Assembly: GCA_030427405.1 (NCBI GenBank)
Contig: JAUHXK010000008.1
Span: 117,645-181,644, forward strand
DNA length: 64,000 bases
Direction of reading: 5' to 3'
Origin: Alphaproteobacteria bacterium
GTDB lineage: Bacteria > Pseudomonadota > Alphaproteobacteria > Rhodobacterales > Rhodobacteraceae
The notes under the pieces are model-generated. The model did no database searches, was not told the origin of the DNA, and saw only the letters and a list, made by a program, of their open reading frames with translations. A program made the position numbers and the translations under genes. Of the stretch, positions 1-8,980 are shown piece by piece (the stretch's first letter is position 1; each line of letters starts with the position of its first letter).

Positions 1-182
1 ATCATATTGCGCAGCCCCGAAGACGAGCTGAGCGTGCCATCAGCATTGACGGTCATCTGTGGCTCGGGCAGCACGATACTGGCCAGGATCCACACGATGA
101 TAGACGCGGCCATCACGGCCAGCGCGAGCAGAAGCAGCGGGTTCAGGAAGGCGACAGAGCCGGTCCAGGTCAATGGTTCCAT
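1..182 (-). CDS. ABC transporter permease, N-terminal fragment (dipeptide/oligopeptide type)
   Basis: Only the first 60 or so codons are in the window; the gene runs off the left edge. Translation begins MEPLTWTGSVAFLNPLL and continues into a long hydrophobic stretch that fits the first membrane helix of a DppC/OppC-type permease. The ATG at 182 has an excellent ribosome site (AAGGAGGGTGAGAAT) and lies 14 bases after the stop of the DppB-like permease, so the two are surely cotranscribed. The family call rests mainly on this position as second permease of the operon, because the diagnostic EAA loop lies outside the window. Confidence 0.75.
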   Translation of the reverse strand, partial: MEPLTWTGSVAFLNPLLLLALAVMAASIIVWILASIVLPEPQMTVNADGTLSSSSGLRNM

Positions 183-196
183 ATTCTCACCCTCCT

Positions 197-1243
197 TTAA
201 GAAATGCGAATGCGCGGGTTAAGGTAGACATAGCCGATATCCGAGATCAGCTGCGTCACCAGCACCACAAAGACCGACACGACCGATATCGCCAGCAACA
301 GCTGGATGTCATTGTTGCCTGCCGCCTGCACCAGCGCCCAGCCAAAGCCCTTGTAGTTGAACAGGGTCTCGACGATCACCACACCGTTCAGCAGCCATGG
401 GAATTGCAGCATGATAACGGTGAAGGGCGCGATCAGCGCGTTGCGCAGGGCGTGTTTCATCACGATGTTGGGGAATGATACCCCCTTCAGACGCGCGGTG
501 CGGATATACTGCGCCGTCATCACCTCGGTCATCGAGGCGCGGGTCATCCGGGCGATATACCCCATGCCATACAGCGCAATGGTCAACACCGGCAGAAAGA
601 AATTCTCGAATGTCGGGTTCTCCATCGCTTGCGTGGCCGTACCCTTGAACCATTTCAGGCCAACTGCGGACGAGGTGAAGATGGCGATGAAGATCACGCC
701 CGATACGTATTCAGGTGTCGCTGTGGTCGTGATTGCAAATGTCGAAAGCGTCCGGTCCGTGGCCGACCCTTCCTTCATGCCAGCAAGCACGCCCAGGATC
801 AGCGCCGAAGGCACCATCAGCAGCATGACCCAGAACATCAGCCGACCGGTCAGGGCCAGCCGGTTTCCCACCACTGTCGACACTTCGTCCTTGAAAACCG
901 TGGAATACCCCCAGTACCCCTGCAGGATGCCACAGTAATTGGGGGCCTCGTCACCGGACTGCCCCGGAAGGATGCAGCGCCCCTGGACCGATCCATCCTC
1001 GTTGACATGCCTGTATGATGGCAGGACGCCCAACCATTCGCCGTATTTGACCGGAACGGGCTGCAGGTACCCGCCTTTTTCCAGAAAGCTTTCGACCTGC
1101 TCATCCGACATCCGAAAATTGCCCTGCGTTTTCGCAAGCTTTTCCAGGTTCGGATAGAGATTGGTCAGGAAAAAGACCAGGAATGTCAGACATAGCGCCG
1201 TCACCAGCATGATGCCGACGCGCCTTAGAATGAAAAGTCCCAT
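197..1243 (-). CDS. ABC transporter permease, DppB/OppB type
   Basis: This 348-residue inner-membrane protein is the first permease of a dipeptide/oligopeptide-type importer. It starts with a positively charged segment and a membrane helix (MGLFILRRVGIMLVTALCL), followed by a periplasmic insert of about 100 residues, usual for DppB-like proteins. The C-terminal half holds the cytoplasmic coupling loop, around KGVSFPNIVMKHALRNAL, and the family ending LNPRIRIS. An AGGGGC ribosome site precedes the ATG at 1243. It follows the binding-protein gene and an attenuator-like hairpin, and precedes a second permease. Substrate could be peptides, opines or another short solute; the sequence does not decide. 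Confidence 0.9.
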   Translation of the reverse strand: MGLFILRRVGIMLVTALCLTFLVFFLTNLYPNLEKLAKTQGNFRMSDEQVESFLEKGGYLQPVPVKYGEWLGVLPSYRHVNEDGSVQGRCILPGQSGDEAPNYCGILQGYWGYSTVFKDEVSTVVGNRLALTGRLMFWVMLLMVPSALILGVLAGMKEGSATDRTLSTFAITTTATPEYVSGVIFIAIFTSSAVGLKWFKGTATQAMENPTFENFFLPVLTIALYGMGYIARMTRASMTEVMTAQYIRTARLKGVSFPNIVMKHALRNALIAPFTVIMLQFPWLLNGVVIVETLFNYKGFGWALVQAAGNNDIQLLLAISVVSVFVVLVTQLISDIGYVYLNPRIRIS

Positions 1244-1322
1244 GTTTGCCCCTGTTGGTCGGCCGGCGCAGGGTCTCGGCTGTCCTGCGCATCGCTGTTC
1301 TTATGGTCGCCCTGTCCGGGCG

Positions 1323-1349
1323 AAAAAGCCGCGCCCAAAAGGGCGCGGC
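1323..1349 (-). terminator. Hairpin with U-run between binding-protein and permease genes
   Basis: Read on the minus strand, a perfect 9-bp stem GCCGCGCCC/GGGCGCGGC with a 4-base loop is followed by five T. It lies 13 bases after the stop codon of the binding-protein gene and before the permeases. It has full intrinsic-terminator form, but the permeases need read-through, so it most likely works as a partial terminator that keeps binding-protein mRNA in excess. Confidence 0.75.
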
Positions 1350-1361
1350 CTGTTTCCGAGG

Positions 1362-3035
1362 TCAGGAAATGACGCCGAACTTGTAGAGCTGCGGCAGGTC
1401 GGCAATGTGCTTTTCAACGCCGACCAGGTTGTCCCGGTGATGGCGCATTGCAGTCCGCCAATAGGGCTGGATGACAACGCCTTCGTCGACCATGATCGCC
1501 TGCAGCTTCGCCATCACTTCGCGGCGCTTGTCCACATCGGCAATCGAATTTGCCTCTGCCAGAAGGGCGTCGAACTCTTCATTGGCAAATCCGGCCTCGT
1601 TCCATGCGACGCCAGACTTGTAGGCCAGTGCCAGGATCTGTGTGCCAAGCGGACGGTGGTTCCAGTTGGTCGACGAGAACGGATATTTCGTCCAGTCGTT
1701 CCAGAAGGTCGAGCCCGGCAGAACCGTGTGCGTCGCCTGAATACCCGCATCGTTGAGCTGGGCAACGACCGCCGCGGTGGTGTTGCGGCGCCAGTCATCA
1801 TCGATCGACTGAACCTCGTGCACGAAATCTCCCATTCCGGCTTCGTCCATCAGCGCCTTGGCGCCCGCCGGATCATAGGGGATGCGAGTGATAGCCGAGT
1901 CGTATTCGGGGTGCATCGGACCGACATGGCAGTTGTCGGCAGCAAGACCATAGCCCGACATGCCCAGTTCCAGGCAAACCTCGTTGTCGACGGCCATGGC
2001 CAGGGCCTGGCGCACGCGCTTGTCGCCATAGATCTTGTTTCCATCGGCGTCTTCGGCCAGTTGGTTGGGGCGAATGACGATGGTGAAACCCGACGCGATT
2101 TCCGAGCGCGTCAGACCGATGCTGTCGAAGATATCGACAAACTCGCCGACCGATTCCCAGTTCATGTCGATTTCTTCCGCCTCGTAGGCGGCCAGGAACG
2201 CTGCCGGATCTGTGCCATAGTCAATGAACTCGATCCGGTCGACATATCCGCCCTTGCCAGCGGCATAGCCCCACCATTCGTGGTCTTCGTTGCGGACCAG
2301 CACACCCTTTACGCCGACCTCGTGGCTTTCGGGAAGCATGAAACCGGTACCAACCGGGTTGGCCAGCATATTGTTGGGATCATGGCTGCTGTGAACAATT
2401 GCAGCCGGGTAATCGGCCATGCCCGGAATGATGGTAATGTCCGGTACGTTGCAGGTCAGCTTGACCGTGTGGTCATCGACCACGGTGATTGCCCCATCGG
2501 CGGCTTTTTGGGTGCCTTCGTCGATCAGGGACGCCATCCGGGACGCCATCGAGTTGCCCTCGACCGCCGCATCGCACCACATCTCGATGTTGCGGGCCAC
2601 GTCCGCGGCGGTGAAGTCGTCGCCGTTGTTCCACTTGACGCCCTTGCGCACATTCAGCGTGTGCTCGGTCGCGTCGGCGTTGCTTTCCCAGCTTTCCAGA
2701 AGCATGGGCTTGAAGGAGCCGTCATTGTTGTATTCGACAAGATATTCCAGCCAGCCCGCGGTAAAGGTCGCGATTTGGGTCCAGTCATAGGTCCTGGGGT
2801 CCTTGAGGGCGCGAACCTCCATCTGGTAGCGGATGGTGCCGCCGCGCGGAACGTCTTGCTGTGCCGCCGCAGGTGTCTGCAGGCCGATCAGGCCATAGGC
2901 CGCGGATGCGGTAACGCCAAGCGCGGTGGTGCGCGCCATGAATTCCCGCCGGCTCAGATTTCCGCTGCGATACTCGCGGGCGTGCATCTCGGCCGCCCAG
3001 TGCATCGAGGTTCCGGTCAGTGTTTCGTTTTCCAT
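1362..3035 (-). CDS. ABC transporter substrate-binding protein, peptide/opine type, Tat-exported
   Basis: This 557-residue periplasmic binding protein belongs to solute-binding family 5 (DppA/OppA-like). It probably delivers a peptide or similar solute to the permeases encoded downstream. The N-terminus carries a twin-arginine signal: SRREFM at about residues 28-33, a hydrophobic stretch, and a cleavage site after TPAAAQ near residue 59, so it should be exported folded. The body shows family features such as [17 protein letters not shown] and [17 protein letters not shown] segments. The ATG at 3035 follows an AGGGAGACATAA ribosome site. A 16-bp perfect palindrome lies 34-49 bases upstream and is the likely operator. 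It is the first gene of the operon. Confidence 0.92.
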   Translation of the reverse strand: MENETLTGTSMHWAAEMHAREYRSGNLSRREFMARTTALGVTASAAYGLIGLQTPAAAQQDVPRGGTIRYQMEVRALKDPRTYDWTQIATFTAGWLEYLVEYNNDGSFKPMLLESWESNADATEHTLNVRKGVKWNNGDDFTAADVARNIEMWCDAAVEGNSMASRMASLIDEGTQKAADGAITVVDDHTVKLTCNVPDITIIPGMADYPAAIVHSSHDPNNMLANPVGTGFMLPESHEVGVKGVLVRNEDHEWWGYAAGKGGYVDRIEFIDYGTDPAAFLAAYEAEEIDMNWESVGEFVDIFDSIGLTRSEIASGFTIVIRPNQLAEDADGNKIYGDKRVRQALAMAVDNEVCLELGMSGYGLAADNCHVGPMHPEYDSAITRIPYDPAGAKALMDEAGMGDFVHEVQSIDDDWRRNTTAAVVAQLNDAGIQATHTVLPGSTFWNDWTKYPFSSTNWNHRPLGTQILALAYKSGVAWNEAGFANEEFDALLAEANSIADVDKRREVMAKLQAIMVDEGVVIQPYWRTAMRHHRDNLVGVEKHIADLPQLYKFGVIS

Positions 3036-3068
3036 TTATGTCTCCCTGTGACGCGAATTTTCGTTGAA

Positions 3069-3084
3069 AGTGGTTCGAACCACT
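3069..3084. promoter_or_regulatory. Perfect 16-bp palindrome, likely operator of the peptide-type ABC operon
   Basis: AGTGGTTCGAACCACT is a perfect inverted repeat 34-49 bases upstream of the binding-protein ATG. The core TGGT-N4-ACCA resembles operators of GntR-type (FadR/VanR subgroup) regulators, which are often TGGT/ACCA half-sites. No regulator gene for it is visible next to the operon; it may lie left of the window. Confidence 0.55.
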
Positions 3085-3326
3085 CAGGCCAGTCGTTCCC
3101 GGCCGATCGGTTCGAGGGTGTTCGTTCTTTGATTTCGTTACGTCCCCATGGCGTTATTCGGCACCAGATTCGGCGGGAGGTCAATGTACGTTTCCGCCAT
3201 TAAGGGTTCAAAAGCGACATCTCGGGGCGTGATCGGACCTTGCGGTCCGGTCGGTTTGCTTTGCTTGCAAAGGTATTTGTGCCGCCGTGACCACGACTGG
3301 TCCCCGGTTGCCCGCACGGTGCGAAA

Positions 3327-4220
3327 TCAGCCGCTGCGCGATATCCAATTCCATGCGCGCATGCGGGCCCGAAACCAGGTGCGCTGACGTTTTGCATATT
3401 GCCTGGTGGACACCGTGGCCCGCGTGCGGGCCTCCTCCAGCGTCATCTCGCCATCCAGGTATCCGGTCAGTTCGGGCACGCCAATCGCCCGGCACGAGGG
3501 CAGTGACGGGTCAAACCGGGGGCGCATGTCCTTGACCTCTTGCAGTGCGCCGGCCTGCAGCATCTGGTCGAACCGGCGGTTGATCCGGTCCAACAGCCAA
3601 TCCCGATCCACATCGAATACAATGGGGACGGCATCCCGCAGGTTCAGTTTCGGCGGTGCGGTTTCGGCCTGCCATTGGGCCAGCGGACGGCCAGTGGCCT
3701 GTTGGACCTCCCACGCCCGTTGCACGCGCGCCCGGTTTTGCACATCCAGCCCGCCAAGGGTGCGGGCGTCGATCCCCGACAGCAGATCGTCAAGCGTCAT
3801 GCGGTCGGCTTTGTCCCGAATATCCGGCGGGGTTGGCGGGATGTCTGCCATGCCTTCGGTCAGTGCGGTGAAATACAGCCCCGTGCCGCCAACGATGATC
3901 GGGCGCTTGTCGCCGGTCAGCAGCGGCACCACCTCGCGCAGCCAGTGCCCGGTTGAATAGGTCTGGTCAAAGGCGACATGGCCATACAGCGCATGTGGTG
4001 CGCGCGCTTCCTCCTGGGGCGATGGCCTGGCGGTGATCACCCGCCAGCAGTCGTAGACCTGGCTGGCGTCGGCATTGACGATCACGCCGCCGAAACGATC
4101 GGCAATCTCAAGCGCCAGCGCGGATTTGCCGGATGCGGTAGGCCCGGCAATCAAGACCGGTTTTCCGTCGGGAACCGGGGGAAGCTGACCCAATGCCCTG
4201 CTTAAGCTGTCATCGGTCAT
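3327..4220 (-). CDS. miaA: tRNA dimethylallyltransferase
   Basis: MiaA transfers a dimethylallyl group to the N6 of A37 in tRNAs reading codons that start with U. The 297-residue product has the P-loop GPTASGKS at residues 26-33, the following [19 protein letters not shown] segment that matches the substrate-binding D-S-x-Q-x-Y region, and the family motif [13 protein letters not shown]. It ends in the basic tail around [14 protein letters not shown], typical of MiaA. The ATG at 4220 (MTDDSLSR) is preferred because AAGG lies about 9 bases upstream; longer starts at 4244 or 4250 are possible. The gene is divergent from pyrH and is followed by 291 bases without a gene. Confidence 0.95.
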   Translation of the reverse strand: MTDDSLSRALGQLPPVPDGKPVLIAGPTASGKSALALEIADRFGGVIVNADASQVYDCWRVITARPSPQEEARAPHALYGHVAFDQTYSTGHWLREVVPLLTGDKRPIIVGGTGLYFTALTEGMADIPPTPPDIRDKADRMTLDDLLSGIDARTLGGLDVQNRARVQRAWEVQQATGRPLAQWQAETAPPKLNLRDAVPIVFDVDRDWLLDRINRRFDQMLQAGALQEVKDMRPRFDPSLPSCRAIGVPELTGYLDGEMTLEEARTRATVSTRQYAKRQRTWFRARMRAWNWISRSG

Positions 4221-4316
4221 GTCTTGACGCCTTATCCTGACCATTCGCATTGAACATGCTGGGCTTTTGCTTCATTTTGCGCCGGAAAACAAACCCGTGC
4301 CAGCCCGGAGCGCAAC

Positions 4317-5069
4317 ATGAGCCTTTCATCCCCCCCCGAGACCGTAACCCCAGCGAAAACGACCTATAAACGGGTCATGTTGAAGATCTCGGGCGAGGCG
4401 CTGATGGGCGATCAGGGATTCGGGCTGCATCCGCCGACGGTTCAGCGCATCGCGCAGGAGGTCAAATCGGTCCATGAAATGGGCGTTGAAATCTGCATGG
4501 TGATCGGCGGCGGCAATATTTTTCGCGGTCTGTCCGGGTCGGCCCAGGGGATGGAGCGGACCACGGCCGATTATATGGGAATGTTGGCCACGGTTATGAA
4601 CGCGCTGGGGATGCAATCGGCACTGGAGGAGGTGGGCGTGTTTACGCGGGTGATTTCGGCCATTCGCATGGACGAGGTCTGCGAGCCATATATCCGCCGC
4701 CGCGCTGTGCGCCACCTTGAAAAAAAGCGTGTCTGCATCTTTGCCGCCGGAACCGGCAACCCGTATTTCACAACGGATACAGCCGCAACGCTACGCGCCA
4801 ACGAAATGGCCTGTGAGGCGATTTTCATGGGCAAGAACGGCGTTGACGGCGTTTACGACAAGGACCCGAAGGTCCATTCCGACGCGGTCCGCTATGACAC
4901 GGTCACTTACGACGATGTGCTGGCCAAGCGGTTGCGGGTGATGGATGCGTCGGCCATCGCGCTTGCGCGCGACAACAACCTGCCTTTGATCGTGTTCGGC
5001 CTGGATGAACCCGGCGGGTTCCAGGGCATCCTGGCGGGCGAGGGGACCTATACCAAGGTTCAGGGCTGA
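4317..5069 (+). CDS. pyrH: UMP kinase
   Basis: This 250-residue amino-acid-kinase-fold enzyme phosphorylates UMP to UDP in the cytoplasm. It shows the family start [17 protein letters not shown] (about residues 20-36), the GGGNIFRG loop, the [11 protein letters not shown] helix, [13 protein letters not shown] and the ending [26 protein letters not shown] site precedes the ATG at 4317. It is divergent from miaA. In many bacteria pyrH is followed by frr (ribosome recycling factor); here a BCCT carrier gene follows after 181 bases and no frr is visible. Confidence 0.95.
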   Translation: MSLSSPPETVTPAKTTYKRVMLKISGEALMGDQGFGLHPPTVQRIAQEVKSVHEMGVEICMVIGGGNIFRGLSGSAQGMERTTADYMGMLATVMNALGMQSALEEVGVFTRVISAIRMDEVCEPYIRRRAVRHLEKKRVCIFAAGTGNPYFTTDTAATLRANEMACEAIFMGKNGVDGVYDKDPKVHSDAVRYDTVTYDDVLAKRLRVMDASAIALARDNNLPLIVFGLDEPGGFQGILAGEGTYTKVQG

Positions 5070-5250
5070 CCACCTGCGACCGAGCCTGAGGCCCGGTCAC
5101 CCGACCATTTCCATTTCGGATTTTCCACGCGCATCTGCGGCCAGAAATCGCCGCAGATGTCGGTTTTGGCGTTCATTGGGTCTCGGTGGCGAAACTGTCG
5201 GCCCGTCCCTTCGCTGAAGACTTAAGCACCACTTGAGAGAGGGAGAGAGT

Positions 5251-6846
5251 ATGTCTGACAGTACAGAAAACTCAGAGACCGACTATGAGGTCGGTCAGGA
5301 CAATGTTCAGATCCTGGGTCTGGACGTACATAACCCGGTCTTTGCCGTATCGGGTCTGACCATCATCGCATTCGTGTTCTTTTCGCTGGTTTTCCGCGAG
5401 CAGGCGGCAGAGTTCTTCGGATGGTTGCGCCCGGCGCTGACCAGCAAGTTCGATTGGGTCTTCATGCTGGCGGCCAACATCTTTGTCGTGTTCTCGCTGT
5501 TGCTGATCGTAACCCCCTATGGCTCGATCCGGCTTGGGGGTGATGACGCCAAGCCCGATTACAGCTATGCGGGCTGGTTCTCGATGCTGTTTGCTGCGGG
5601 GATGGGCATTGGCCTTGTCTTCTGGGGCGTAGCCGAGCCGATCTCGCATTATGGAGCCTCGCTTGGCGGTGTGGCCGTTGGCGAAGACGGGGTTCGTACA
5701 GACTGGGCGCCGCTGGGCGCGGGTCTGGAAGACCCCGAGGCATCCAGGAAACTGGCAATGGCCGCCACGATCTTTCACTGGGGCCTGCACCCTTGGGCCG
5801 TTTACGCGGTTGTGGCACTGGCGTTGGCGTTTTTCAGCTTTAACCGGGGTTTGCCGCTGACCATGCGGTCCGTGTTCTACCCCCTGTTCGGAGAGGCGAC
5901 CTGGGGCCCGCTGGGGCATATCATTGATGTATTGGCGGTTTTCGCGACTATTTTCGGGCTCGCAACCTCGTTGGGGTTGGGGGCAACGCAGGCGCTGGCC
6001 GGGTTGAACTATCTGTTCGATGTCCCGGTTACGGACGAAATGAAAGTTATTTTGATCGGTTTGATTACCGCCTTTGCGCTGGTGTCGGTCGTTGCCGGTC
6101 TGGACAAGGGAGTCAAACGCCTGTCCGAGGCCAACATGATTCTGGCGGCTGCTTTGCTTTTGCTGGTTCTCATCGTTGGCCCGACCGTCGCAATACTGAC
6201 AGGGTTCTTCGACAGCTTGATCGAATATGTCGTCGCTTTGCCTGCCTTGTCCAACTGGGTCGGCCGCGAAGACACCAATTTCATGCAGGGCTGGACAACC
6301 TTCTACTGGGCTTGGTGGATTTCTTGGTCGCCTTTCGTGGGCATGTTCATCGCCCGGATTTCCAGGGGTCGGACCATACGCGAATTTGTCACTTGCGTTA
6401 TCCTGATCCCGACCGTCGTCGGCGCCCTGTGGATGAGCGTTTTTGGCGGTGCGGCATTGGATCAGGTGCTGTCCGGGTCAGGGCAGGCGCTGTCGGACGC
6501 GGCGCTTGAACTAAAAATGTTCAAGATGTTCGAGGCCTTTCCGATGACCGGGCTGTTGTCCTTTGTCGGTATTGTGCTGGTCGTCGTGTTCTTTGTGACC
6601 AGTTCGGACTCGGGCTCGTTGGTGATCGATACGATCACCGCTGGCGGCAAGACCGACGCACCGACGGCGCAACGCGTGTTCTGGTGCGTTCTGGAAGGCG
6701 CGATTGCCATTGTGCTGCTTTTGGGCGGCGGGCTTGGCGCGCTTCAGGCTGCAGCGATTGCAACGGGGTTTCCGTTTGCGATCGTTCTGGTTTTGATGTG
6801 CGTGTCGATTTTCATCGGACTGGCAAACGAACGCCGCCGCCGCTGA
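5251..6846 (+). CDS. BCCT-family transporter (betaine/carnitine/choline type)
   Basis: This 531-residue inner-membrane carrier has about 12 helices and likely imports a trimethylammonium osmolyte or a relative such as glycine betaine, choline or DMSP. Family hallmarks are FAAGMGIGLVFWGVAEP near residues 110-127 and the core segment FYWAWWISWSPFVGMFIARISRGRT, which holds the aromatic substrate box. I chose the ATG at 5251 (MSDSTENSE) over an upstream TTG in the same frame because GAGAGGGAGAG sits directly before it. The gene stands alone and ends at a strong terminator. Which substrate it carries and whether transport is Na+- or H+-coupled cannot be read safely. Confidence 0.93.
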   Translation: MSDSTENSETDYEVGQDNVQILGLDVHNPVFAVSGLTIIAFVFFSLVFREQAAEFFGWLRPALTSKFDWVFMLAANIFVVFSLLLIVTPYGSIRLGGDDAKPDYSYAGWFSMLFAAGMGIGLVFWGVAEPISHYGASLGGVAVGEDGVRTDWAPLGAGLEDPEASRKLAMAATIFHWGLHPWAVYAVVALALAFFSFNRGLPLTMRSVFYPLFGEATWGPLGHIIDVLAVFATIFGLATSLGLGATQALAGLNYLFDVPVTDEMKVILIGLITAFALVSVVAGLDKGVKRLSEANMILAAALLLLVLIVGPTVAILTGFFDSLIEYVVALPALSNWVGREDTNFMQGWTTFYWAWWISWSPFVGMFIARISRGRTIREFVTCVILIPTVVGALWMSVFGGAALDQVLSGSGQALSDAALELKMFKMFEAFPMTGLLSFVGIVLVVVFFVTSSDSGSLVIDTITAGGKTDAPTAQRVFWCVLEGAIAIVLLLGGGLGALQAAAIATGFPFAIVLVLMCVSIFIGLANERRRR

Positions 6847-6869
6847 ACGGGAAAGCAGGCCTTGAGATG

Positions 6870-6901
6870 AAAGACCCCGGCGCCTGGCCGGGGTCTTTTT
6901 T
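6870..6901. terminator. Strong intrinsic terminator, probably bidirectional
   Basis: A perfect 12-bp stem AAAGACCCCGGC/GCCGGGGTCTTT with a 5-base loop is followed by a T-run on the plus strand and, by symmetry, one on the minus strand. It sits between the convergent BCCT carrier and VOC genes, so it can serve both. Confidence 0.92.
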
Positions 6902-6903
6902 GT

Positions 6904-7281
6904 TTATGGACCTTCGAAAAATCCGACCGAGTTTCCGTCGGGGTCAAGGGCATAGAAGAACCGGCCAGGCGGAACCCGGATCGGCTCGGACACCACCTGT
7001 CCGCCAGCCGCCGTCACGCGGGTCATGACGTCCTCTAACTGTCCCTGCGCCGACAGGTGCAGCGTGGAGCCCTGGCCTGTCTTGGCAGGTTTTCCAGGGT
7101 ACAAGTGCAGGCCGACGCCAGTGCTGGAATTTTCGGGTCGAAACACCGCCATGGGGTTCGGCCCGGATGTATCAATGCTGAGATCAGCACCCGTCACCGC
7201 CGCATAGAAGGCGACCGCCTTGTCCATATCCGATACGGGCAGTTCGCCCCAGACCAGAAAGTCCTTTGGTTGAAAGCTCAT
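6904..7281 (-). CDS. VOC-superfamily protein (glyoxalase/bleomycin-resistance fold)
   Basis: This 125-residue cytoplasmic protein has a glyoxalase/dioxygenase fold: WGELPVSDMDKAVAFYAAVTG at the N-terminus and the FYALDPDGNSVGFFE ending are typical. A glyoxylase or antibiotic-binding role is possible but not shown, since single-domain VOC proteins vary widely. The start at 7281 (MSFQPKDF) is chosen because of the AAGAGGATTACC ribosome site; a longer reading frame extends upstream without a good site. It ends against the bidirectional terminator shared with the BCCT carrier gene. Confidence 0.85.
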   Translation of the reverse strand: MSFQPKDFLVWGELPVSDMDKAVAFYAAVTGADLSIDTSGPNPMAVFRPENSSTGVGLHLYPGKPAKTGQGSTLHLSAQGQLEDVMTRVTAAGGQVVSEPIRVPPGRFFYALDPDGNSVGFFEGP

Positions 7282-7558
7282 GGTAATCCTCTTGTCGCTT
7301 GTTGCACCTTTATTCTTGCATGGCCCAATGACAATTTCTGTCATCAGTCAGGGAGCTTGACCATTTGGTTTGCAAAGGGCTTACTGCGCGTGTCCCTTGG
7401 GCCTGTCACGGCGCGAATGGGGCTGCCGGTGCCGCCGTCGCAGGATGTCGGTATTGCCGGTTCGGCTGGAAGACCTGCCATGTTTTCGGAGAGGGTGGTC
7501 CGGGGTCATGCGTGGGCAATTCTCAAATGCAGGGCGCATGACGACAAAGGGGCGTGTT

Positions 7559-8785
7559 ATGAGCACTCTTGATATTGACTATGTCCGCGATCAGTTTCCC
7601 GCGTTTTCCCGGCCCGAGTTGCAGGGCCAGGCCTTTTTCGAGAATGCGGGCGGGTCTTATACCTGTAAGCCGGTGATTGACCGGCTGACGCGGTTTTATA
7701 CGCAGCGCAAAGTTCAGCCATATGCGCCTTACGAGGCAAGCCGGCTGGGCGGCGCTGAGATGGACGAGGCGCGGGCGCGCATGGCCGCGATACTGGGCGT
7801 GGAAACACATGAGCTGAGCTTTGGCCCATCTACCACACAGAACACCTATGTTCTGGCGCAGGCGTTTCGGCAATGGATGCAGCCCGGCGAGGCGATCATC
7901 GTGACCAACCAGGACCATGAGGCAAATTCAGGCCCATGGCGGAACCTGTCCGCCGACGGGATCGAGATACGCGAATGGCAGATTGACCCGGAAACCGGGT
8001 CACTGAACCCGCAACACCTTGAAGATTTGTTGGACGACAAGGTCAGGTTGGTCTGTTTTCCACATTGCTCCAACGTCATTGGCGAGATCAACCCAGTGAC
8101 GCAGATAACGGCGATTGCCCACGCGGCCGGTGCCTTTGTCTGTGTCGACGGCGTGTCCTATGCGCCGCATGGGTTTCCCAATGTCGGAAACCTTGGCCCC
8201 GATATTTACCTGTTTTCGGCCTACAAGACCTATGGCCCGCATCAAGGTTGCATGGTGATCCGGCAAGCCCTGGGTGAAATGCTGCCCAACCAGGCGCATT
8301 ATTTCAATGCGGATGTACTTTATAAACGCTATACCCCGGCCGGACCCGATCATGCCCAGATTGCGGCCAGCGCCGGTATGGCGGATTACGTCGATCTTTT
8401 GTGCCAGCACCATGGCGGCCCAGATGGGCCAGGGGCGGACCGGGCAGCCTTTGTCCATGATCTGATGCGCGCGCATGAAATCGCCCTGTTGCAACCAGTT
8501 CTAGATGCGGTGAAGGACCGGAATGACATTCGGCTGATCGGTCCATCCGATGCAACCCGGCGCGCGCCGACAGTGACCCTAGCCTTGCGCCAACCCGCAG
8601 ACGAGGTGGCCGCCGCCCTGTCGCAGCGCGGCATCATGGCCGGTGGCGGGGACTTTTACGCTGTGCGCCCGTTGCAGGCGATGGGCGTTGACCTCGACAA
8701 GGGGGTCCTGCGCGTCAGCTTCACGCACTATACCTCGGCGGCCGAAATCGAGCAGTTGATCGACGCGTTGGACCGCGTCCTGTAA
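7559..8785 (+). CDS. Class-V aminotransferase / cysteine-desulfurase-like protein
   Basis: The 408-residue product has the fold-type-I PLP-enzyme pattern: DHEANSGPWRNL (DHxAN motif), VCVDGVSYAPHGFPNV with the PLP-pairing Asp, and FSAYKTYGPHQG with the Schiff-base lysine near residue 223. It lacks an obvious mobile catalytic-cysteine loop of IscS/SufS, so a role in Fe-S assembly is doubtful; it fits the cysteine-desulfurase-like TIGR family of uncertain substrate. The ATG at 7559 follows AAGGGG. The reading frame is open further upstream, but that part does not resemble the family. The gene appears to stand alone. Confidence 0.88.
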   Translation: MSTLDIDYVRDQFPAFSRPELQGQAFFENAGGSYTCKPVIDRLTRFYTQRKVQPYAPYEASRLGGAEMDEARARMAAILGVETHELSFGPSTTQNTYVLAQAFRQWMQPGEAIIVTNQDHEANSGPWRNLSADGIEIREWQIDPETGSLNPQHLEDLLDDKVRLVCFPHCSNVIGEINPVTQITAIAHAAGAFVCVDGVSYAPHGFPNVGNLGPDIYLFSAYKTYGPHQGCMVIRQALGEMLPNQAHYFNADVLYKRYTPAGPDHAQIAASAGMADYVDLLCQHHGGPDGPGADRAAFVHDLMRAHEIALLQPVLDAVKDRNDIRLIGPSDATRRAPTVTLALRQPADEVAAALSQRGIMAGGGDFYAVRPLQAMGVDLDKGVLRVSFTHYTSAAEIEQLIDALDRVL

Positions 8786-8980
8786 CGAGGGCATCGCATT
8801 CCGGTGGGGGCGACTTGAAGTACCGCCTTGCCTGACGTCGTTGGGCAGGGCGCCGAAACTGGTGCGCGACACCGCCGGAATTGGCCGAAATCCATGCTAA
8901 AAGGTGGTAAGGAACTGAAAACTTGCCAGAAACAGAATCCCGCCCTAGCCTGATCGCGATACCGCACAGGGGAAAAGCGG

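Noticed and set aside
1161..3203. Very long plus-strand open frame (680 codons) opposite the peptide-type binding-protein gene
   Set aside because: It is the antisense shadow of a clear family member; its translation shows no fold pattern, no ribosome site, and such long antisense frames are common in GC-rich DNA.
3231..3252. Hairpin GATCGGACC/GGTCCGGTC between miaA and the transporter operon as terminator of miaA
   Set aside because: There is no T-run on the minus strand after it, and it lies 75 bases after the miaA stop; it may be chance in GC-rich sequence.
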